Source of the DNA: Actinomycetes bacterium
Lineage (GTDB): Bacteria; Actinomycetota; CALGFH01
Assembly: GCA_030152105.1 (NCBI GenBank)
Contig: JASLIH010000186.1
Coordinates: 1 to 18,488, forward strand
DNA length: 18,488 nt
Direction of reading: 5' to 3'
The notes beneath the pieces were generated by a model. The model did no database searches. It was not told the origin of the DNA and saw nothing but the letters and a program-made list of their open reading frames with translations. The position numbers were made by a program, and so were the translations under genes. This document shows, piece after piece, positions 14,260 through 18,488 of the stretch (position 1 is the stretch's first letter; each line of letters begins with the position of its first letter).

Positions 14260-15923
14260 AAGTCCCCTCCAAATGACGAGACCGAGCCTCGATCCGGAAC
14301 GGTTGGCTCGTCGGGAGCCGGCTGGGGTCGTTGGCCGGCCGACTGGTCTGCTCGGAGCGAGGCCGACGGGCCCGGCCGGCCCACCTCGTCACGCCGCCGC
14401 CACCACAGCGCCCCGGCCAGCACGAGCCCGCCCACCACCACCCCGATCATGGCGGCCTCGATCCCCCGCCCGTAGCGCACGTACAGGGTCTGCCCGCTCC
14501 GGGGGGCGGCCTGGACCCGGATCACCGTGTCCTGGTACAGCCCGGTCTCGGAGCTGGTCCGCCCGGCCGGGTCGATGACCGCGCTGATCCCGGTGACGGC
14601 GGCCTGGACGATGGTCCGGCCCGTCTCGACCGCCCGCAGCTGCCCGGCGGCCAGGTGCTGGCGGGGCCCGGCCCCGGTCCCGAACGAGGCGTTGTTGGTC
14701 ATGATCAGCAGGACCTGGGAGCCGTCGGCGGTGAGCTGACGGGCGTCGGCCGGGTAGGCCGACTCCCAGCAGATCAGCGGCCCGACCCGGACCCCGTCGA
14801 TCAGCAGCGGCTCCAGGCGCTGGCCCGGGACCTTGTCGTAGGGGACGCCTTCGCGGGTGGCCGGGATCAGCCGGCCCAGGACGCTCCCGAAGGGGACGAA
14901 CTCACCGAAGGGGACCAGCCGCCGTTTCTGGTAGCGGTCGGCGAGCTGGCCCTCGGGGGTGTAGAGCAGGCCCTCGGTGGCCAGGTGGTCCTGGTCGACC
15001 CGGGTGGTGGCGCCGAGCAGGATGGGCGCCCTGGCGGCGGCGGCCGCCCTGGCCACCGCGGCCTGGCGGTCGGGGTTGCTCAGCGGGTCGGCGTCGGCCG
15101 CTCCCTCGCCCCAGACGACCAGGTCGGGCGGGGGGCCGGGGGTGAGGGCGAGGGTCTCGGTGCGCCGGACATGGTTGGCGAAGACCTGCTCGGTGGTCTG
15201 ACCCTGGGCCAGCCCGTGCCCGCCGCGCAGGCCGGCCTGGACCACGACCACGTCCAGGGGCGGCCCCGACGGCGCCGGCGCCTGCGGCACGACCAGCCGG
15301 GCCCCGAGCAGGCCGGCGACCAGCAGCGGCAGCCCGACCAGGGGGGCAAGCCGGCGCCAGCGTGAGCCTTCCTGGCCGCCGGCCCACAGGGCGCGCAGCC
15401 AGAAGGCGACGGCCAGGTTGACGGCGACAATGACCGCGGCCAGGCCGAACCCGCCGACGACCCGGGCCAGGGGCAGCAGCAGCCCGGCGTCGTGCTGGCT
15501 GAGGGCCAGCAGCCCCCAGGGGAACCCGCCGATCGGGTGGTAGGCCCGCAGCAGTTCCAGGACCGCCCAGGCGGCGGGCAGGACCAGCAGCCGCCACGCC
15601 CCCAGGGGGCGGGTCGCCGGGACCAGGGCGAAGAAGGCGGCGAAGGCGGCGGCCTGGATGGCGCTGAGCGCGCCCCAGGCCAGCCAGGCGACCCCCCCGG
15701 TCCAGGACAGGAACTCGGCGATCCACAGCAGGTGCAGGCCGAAGAAGGTCAGCCCGGCGAGGTAGCCGAGGGCGGCCGCCCGGCGCGGCCGGGCGGTCTC
15801 GACCACTAGCAGCAGGGGGACCAGCGCGACCAGGGCCAGCGGGCCAATGTCCAGGGTCGGGAACGCCGCGGCCAGGAGCGCCCCGCTGACCGGGGCGGCG
15901 AGCAGCCGGAGGGCCGGTCTCAC
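14256..15923 (-). CDS. lnt: Apolipoprotein N-acyltransferase
   Basis: 555-residue membrane enzyme that N-acylates the diacylglyceryl cysteine of lipoproteins, the last step of lipoprotein maturation. The N-terminal 210 residues hold several hydrophobic segments (Ala/Leu/Val-rich), followed by an extracytoplasmic nitrilase-like domain and a final membrane segment near residues 490-510. The catalytic triad is complete: Glu273 in VVWGEGAAD, Lys333 in YQKRRLVPFGEFVP and Cys385 in LICWES; TNNASFGTG and the later QHLAAGQLRAVETGR also match. GTG 15923 is the first in-frame start after the DUF4193 stop, so the choice is firm, although no Shine-Dalgarno is visible and the leader is occupied by G-runs and a hairpin. 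It heads the lnt-ppm-alkD-otsB operon. The C-terminal tail beyond the last membrane segment is about 40 polar residues. Confidence 0.92.
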   Translation of the reverse strand: MRPALRLLAAPVSGALLAAAFPTLDIGPLALVALVPLLLVVETARPRRAAALGYLAGLTFFGLHLLWIAEFLSWTGGVAWLAWGALSAIQAAAFAAFFALVPATRPLGAWRLLVLPAAWAVLELLRAYHPIGGFPWGLLALSQHDAGLLLPLARVVGGFGLAAVIVAVNLAVAFWLRALWAGGQEGSRWRRLAPLVGLPLLVAGLLGARLVVPQAPAPSGPPLDVVVVQAGLRGGHGLAQGQTTEQVFANHVRRTETLALTPGPPPDLVVWGEGAADADPLSNPDRQAAVARAAAAARAPILLGATTRVDQDHLATEGLLYTPEGQLADRYQKRRLVPFGEFVPFGSVLGRLIPATREGVPYDKVPGQRLEPLLIDGVRVGPLICWESAYPADARQLTADGSQVLLIMTNNASFGTGAGPRQHLAAGQLRAVETGRTIVQAAVTGISAVIDPAGRTSSETGLYQDTVIRVQAAPRSGQTLYVRYGRGIEAAMIGVVVGGLVLAGALWWRRRDEVGRPGPSASLRADQSAGQRPQPAPDEPTVPDRGSVSSFGGDL

Positions 15924-15931
15924 CCGATCAA

Positions 15932-15975
15932 CCGGGGGATCACCCCGGCGGTCCCCCGAACCCCCCCGATCCCCC
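15932..15975 (-). promoter_or_regulatory. G-run (possible quadruplex) and hairpin in the lnt leader
   Basis: Reading the minus strand, four G-runs occur as G5-N3-G7-N3-G5-N6-G4 (15975 to 15943), which fits a quadruplex motif with at least four tetrads. The last run is also one arm of a perfect 6-bp stem, CCGGGG with CCCCGG around TGATC (15948 to 15932). The two folds therefore exclude each other. The hairpin ends 8 bases before the GTG start of lnt, where a ribosome site should be. A role in translation or as a weak terminator for the DUF4193 gene is inference; no U-tract follows. Confidence 0.35.
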
Positions 15976-16011
15976 GGGGAACCACCCCAGCCGCCCGCTC
16001 CGGTGCCATGC

Positions 16012-16281
16012 CTAGGCGCAGTCGCGGCACAGCGTTCGCCGGCGGTCGGCGAGCTGGCTGCGGTGCTTGACCAGGAAGCAGTTCTTGCACACGAACTCAT
16101 TCTGCTGCACTGGCAGCACCTTGGTGGTGAGTGACTCGCGTGCCTCGTCGCGGCCGGTGGCCAGCAGCGACTCGTCGTCGTCCTCGTCGTCGGTGATGGT
16201 GGGCCGGTCAGCCTTCTTCGCGATCAGCTCTTCAAGCGAGGCCTCGACCTGCCCCTCGTCCTCTTCCTCTGTGTCGGCCAC
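16012..16281 (-). CDS. DUF4193 family protein
   Basis: 89-residue acidic protein matching the actinobacterial DUF4193 family, whose function is unknown. The N-terminal half is Asp/Glu-rich and contains the SLEELIAKK segment (about 17-25) typical of the family. The C-terminal part is a putative metal site made of two CxxC pairs, FVCKNCFLVKHRSQL and LCRDCA, the latter at the extreme C terminus. The GTG at 16281 was chosen because AAGGAG lies 8 bases upstream; an in-frame ATG at 16314 has no ribosome site. It sits between the SbcC-like gene (171 bases upstream) and lnt (88 bases downstream), all on the same strand, and seems to have its own promoter. The four Cys suggest zinc binding; a role in transcription or translation would be a guess. 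Confidence 0.88.
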   Translation of the reverse strand: MADTEEEDEGQVEASLEELIAKKADRPTITDDEDDDESLLATGRDEARESLTTKVLPVQQNEFVCKNCFLVKHRSQLADRRRTLCRDCA

Positions 16282-16394
16282 TGGATGGTCTCCTTCTTTG
16301 CTCGTGCGTAGCATCCCCCGGGCAACGCATCCTGACCGGCGGTAATTCCCGAGTGCCGCGGGGTGGCACACGCGGCGCGCACACAGGTCGGCGC

Positions 16395-16423
16395 AGTATG
16401 GGTTACCGCTTTCAGGAACGCAA
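16395..16423 (-). promoter_or_regulatory. Candidate housekeeping promoter for the DUF4193 gene
   Basis: On the minus strand TTGCGT (16423-16418) is separated by exactly 17 bases from CATACT (16400-16395), a reasonable fit to a sigma-70-type -35/-10 pair. This 171-base gap is locally less GC-rich than the rest of the window. Transcription would start near 16388, giving a leader of roughly 107 bases before the GTG. No structure in that leader was recognised. Moderate to low confidence. Confidence 0.35.
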
Positions 16424-16452
16424 CGAGGCAAGCAACCTCTTGCCGGCCCCGC

Positions 16453-18488
16453 TCAGTCCCGCAGGGCCGCCGTCGAGGTCCGGTCGGCGCCCCTGCGGAC
16501 CTCGATCGCCGCCGGGAGCAGGTCCTTCACCTCGTCGTTGTGGGTGACCAGGAGGACCTGGCGGAAACGGCCCTGGAGGCGGGTCAGGGCGTCGAGCATC
16601 CGCTCGCGCCGTTCCCGGTCCAGCGCCCCCAGCACCTCGTCCAGGACCAGCAGGCCGAGCTCGCCGGCGCTCTCGGCGATGACCAGGCTGACCGCGACCC
16701 GCAACGACAGGCTGGCCAGGTCGTTCTCGGAGCCGGAGAAGCGCGACAGCTCGTACTCGGTGCCGGCGTCGGCGATGCGGATGGCGTAGTCCTCGGGGTC
16801 GACGACCAGGTCCTGGTACTCGTGGTCGGTGAGCTCGGCGAACAGGGCGGCGCTCTCCACCGACAGCCGCCGCCCGAGCCGGCTGACCAGGTGCAGCCGG
16901 AACCCGGCGACCAGGTCGGCCAGCCGGTGCAGGTAGGCGGCCTGCTCCTCCAGCCCGGCGACCCGTTCGTGCTGGGCCCGGGCCGCCTCCAGGGCGTCCT
17001 GGCGGGCCGTGGCCAGCCGGGCCGCCCCCGCAAGGGCCTGGGCGGCGGCGCTGCGGGCCCCGTGGGCGGCGGTGGCGGCCAGGGTGGCCGCCTTCTGCCG
17101 TTCCTTGGCGTCGGCCAGGACGGCGTCGGCCGGCCCAAGGGCGGCCGCCTCGGCGTCGAGGGCGGCCGCCCGCACGTCGGCCTGGTCGGCGCGGGCCAGG
17201 GCCTGCTTGGCCAGGCCGCGCTCGGCGTCGGCCTGGGCGACCCGGCGCTCCAGCCCGGCCAGGGCGAGCGCCGCCTCCTGGCGGGCCTCGGCAGCCTCCC
17301 GGGCCTGGTTCCAGGCGACCGGGTCGAAACCGGGGTCGGGGGCCTGGTCGAGGGCCCGCTGGCGGGCGGCCACGTCGGCCAGGTTCAGCTCGACGGCGGC
17401 CCCGGCCGCCTCGGCCAGGGCGGTCGCCTTGGCCGCCTTCGTCTCGGCCGTCCGGGCCTGCTCCAGCAGCTCGGCCAGGGCGGCCCGGCGCTCGGCCAGG
17501 GCCTTGCCGGCGGTGACCGCCTCCTGCCTGGCCGCCCGGGCCTGGTCGTTGGCGGCGGTGGCCGCGGCCAGCTCCTCGTCGTGGCGGCGGCGGAGCTCGG
17601 CGTGGGCCGCCCCCAGCGGCTGGCCGCAGGTCGGGCAGGGCGCGTCAGGGTCGAGGTCGGCCGCGGCCGAGGTCGCCGTGGTGGCCGCCTGGAGGCGGTT
17701 GGCGGCCGCCCCGGCGGCCTCGCTCAGCTCGGCGTGCCGTTCCCGGGCCCCGGCCAGCTGCTCGTCCAGGTCGGCCAGGGTCTGCTCGGCCTCGACCCTG
17801 GCCGTGACCAGCGTCGCCGACCCGGCGGCGTCGGCCTCGGCCTTGGCCAGGGCCCGCTCGCTGGTCCGCTGGCGGCCCTTGGCCTCCTCCAGGGCGGTGG
17901 CCAGGTTGGCCCGGGCGGCCGCCCGCTCCCTGGCCTGCTCGAGCGCGGCCAGGGGCGCGGCCGCGGTGGCCAGCTCGGCCACCCGGGCGGCGGCGGCCTC
18001 GATCTCGGGCCCGAGCCGGTCGGCCCCGGCCGCCCTGGCCTCATGGCGCTCAGCCTCCTCGCGGTGCCCCTCGGCCCCGGCCCTGGCCAGCCCGGCCCTG
18101 GCTCGCAGCTCCTCCAGGGCCTTGGCCGCCTGCTCGGCGGCCGCGGTCGCCTGCTCGGCCGTGGCCAGGGCGGCGGCGGCCTCGGCCTCGGCGGCGGCCG
18201 CGTCCTGGCCGGCCTGCTCGGCCCGGCGCCGTTCCTCGGCCGCCTCGGCCGCTCCCGCCTCCAGCTCGGCCAGGTCGGGCAGCCCGGCCCGGGCCCCGGT
18301 GGCGGCGGTGCGGGCGTCGCGGCCCTGTTCGCGCACCCTGGACAGGGCCCGCTCGACCGGGCTCACCCCGAGCAGGTCCAGCACCAGCCGCCGCCGGTCG
18401 CTGGGGAGCATGGTCGCGAACGCGGTCAGCTCCTTCTGCTGGGCGCACACCGAGGCCAGGAACGCCCGCTGGTCCATGCCCAGCACCC
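16453..18488 (-). CDS. SbcC/Rad50-like ATPase (5' end beyond the window)
   Basis: About 678 C-terminal residues are visible; the start and the Walker A motif lie beyond base 18488. SbcC/Rad50 proteins work with an SbcD/Mre11 nuclease on DNA ends and hairpins. The visible order fits: a Q-loop-like segment FLASVCAQQKELTAF near the window end, a long Ala/Glu/Gln-rich coiled coil, a zinc hook CPTCGQPL (bases 17637-17614) at its middle, a second coiled coil, then the C-terminal ATPase lobe. That lobe has a signature FSGSENDLASLSLR, Walker B and D-loop LLVLDEVLGALD and H-loop LLVTHNDE. The signature reads SGSE where canonical Rad50 has SGGE, a variant I recall from actinobacterial relatives. A partner nuclease gene would be expected upstream, outside the window. 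The Met codon at 18486 is probably internal. Confidence 0.88.
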   Translation of the reverse strand, partial: VLGMDQRAFLASVCAQQKELTAFATMLPSDRRRLVLDLLGVSPVERALSRVREQGRDARTAATGARAGLPDLAELEAGAAEAAEERRRAEQAGQDAAAAEAEAAAALATAEQATAAAEQAAKALEELRARAGLARAGAEGHREEAERHEARAAGADRLGPEIEAAAARVAELATAAAPLAALEQARERAAARANLATALEEAKGRQRTSERALAKAEADAAGSATLVTARVEAEQTLADLDEQLAGARERHAELSEAAGAAANRLQAATTATSAAADLDPDAPCPTCGQPLGAAHAELRRRHDEELAAATAANDQARAARQEAVTAGKALAERRAALAELLEQARTAETKAAKATALAEAAGAAVELNLADVAARQRALDQAPDPGFDPVAWNQAREAAEARQEAALALAGLERRVAQADAERGLAKQALARADQADVRAAALDAEAAALGPADAVLADAKERQKAATLAATAAHGARSAAAQALAGAARLATARQDALEAARAQHERVAGLEEQAAYLHRLADLVAGFRLHLVSRLGRRLSVESAALFAELTDHEYQDLVVDPEDYAIRIADAGTEYELSRFSGSENDLASLSLRVAVSLVIAESAGELGLLVLDEVLGALDRERRERMLDALTRLQGRFRQVLLVTHNDEVKDLLPAAIEVRRGADRTSTAALRD

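Noticed and set aside
15924..16100. Longer N terminus for Lnt
   Set aside because: It would overlap the DUF4193 gene, and no in-frame start codon exists between that gene's stop and 15923.
1..18488. tRNA, rRNA, CRISPR array, insertion sequence or integrase
   Set aside because: No cloverleaf-like segment, evenly spaced repeats, transposase motif or terminal inverted repeats were seen; intergenic gaps are too short for most of these.

Overview
The window is very GC-rich throughout, with G or C at nearly every third codon position. It carries a DUF4193 gene, GTG/TTG starts, many 4-bp stop/start overlaps and separately encoded but adjacent Lnt and Ppm-type enzymes. These point to an actinobacterium (Actinomycetota); genus and species cannot be fixed from this sequence. 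No tRNA, rRNA, CRISPR array, insertion sequence, phage gene or origin was seen, and genes cover nearly all of the window. The longest stretch without a gene is about 170 bases.

Left part, plus strand unless stated. The 3' end of a DUF4126 membrane protein gene (1-474) converges on a minus-strand PaaI-like thioesterase (496-981). The thioesterase gene diverges from an adenosine deaminase gene across 73 bases that hold a symmetric -10-like element. The deaminase, a cytochrome P450 and an agmatinase-family ureohydrolase have overlapping ends and form one operon (1055-4306). After 34 bases comes a second two-gene unit: an ECF-type sigma factor overlapped by its stop codon with an O6-alkylguanine-DNA alkyltransferase. 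The alkyltransferase carries an Ada-type zinc/phosphotriester domain at its C terminus and a short extra N-terminal segment (4341-5746). This pair is the most interesting item: it looks like an alkylation-damage sensor wired to a sigma factor instead of to an AraC domain.

Middle. An unrecognised 147-residue protein (minus) overlaps the alkyltransferase tail and diverges from leucyl aminopeptidase PepA (6212-7699). PepA converges on a minus-strand pair. The first gene of the pair encodes a protein with a C-terminal cyclic-nucleotide-binding domain. The second encodes a 1059-residue zinc ribbon / class III nucleotide cyclase / ATPase / TPR protein. They overlap by 4 bases and look like a cyclic-nucleotide synthesis-and-sensing module.

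Right part, all minus strand. A four-gene operon runs Lnt (apolipoprotein N-acyltransferase), Ppm-like polyprenol-phosphate mannosyltransferase, AlkD-like alkylpurine DNA glycosylase and OtsB (trehalose-6-phosphate phosphatase), at 15923-11958. Its leader has G-runs able to form a quadruplex, plus a competing hairpin. Upstream lie a small DUF4193 gene with its own candidate promoter and the C-terminal two-thirds or more of an SbcC/Rad50-like ATPase that runs off the window end. Two DNA alkylation repair proteins and an SbcC-like ATPase thus sit within about 14 kb, but in separate transcription units.
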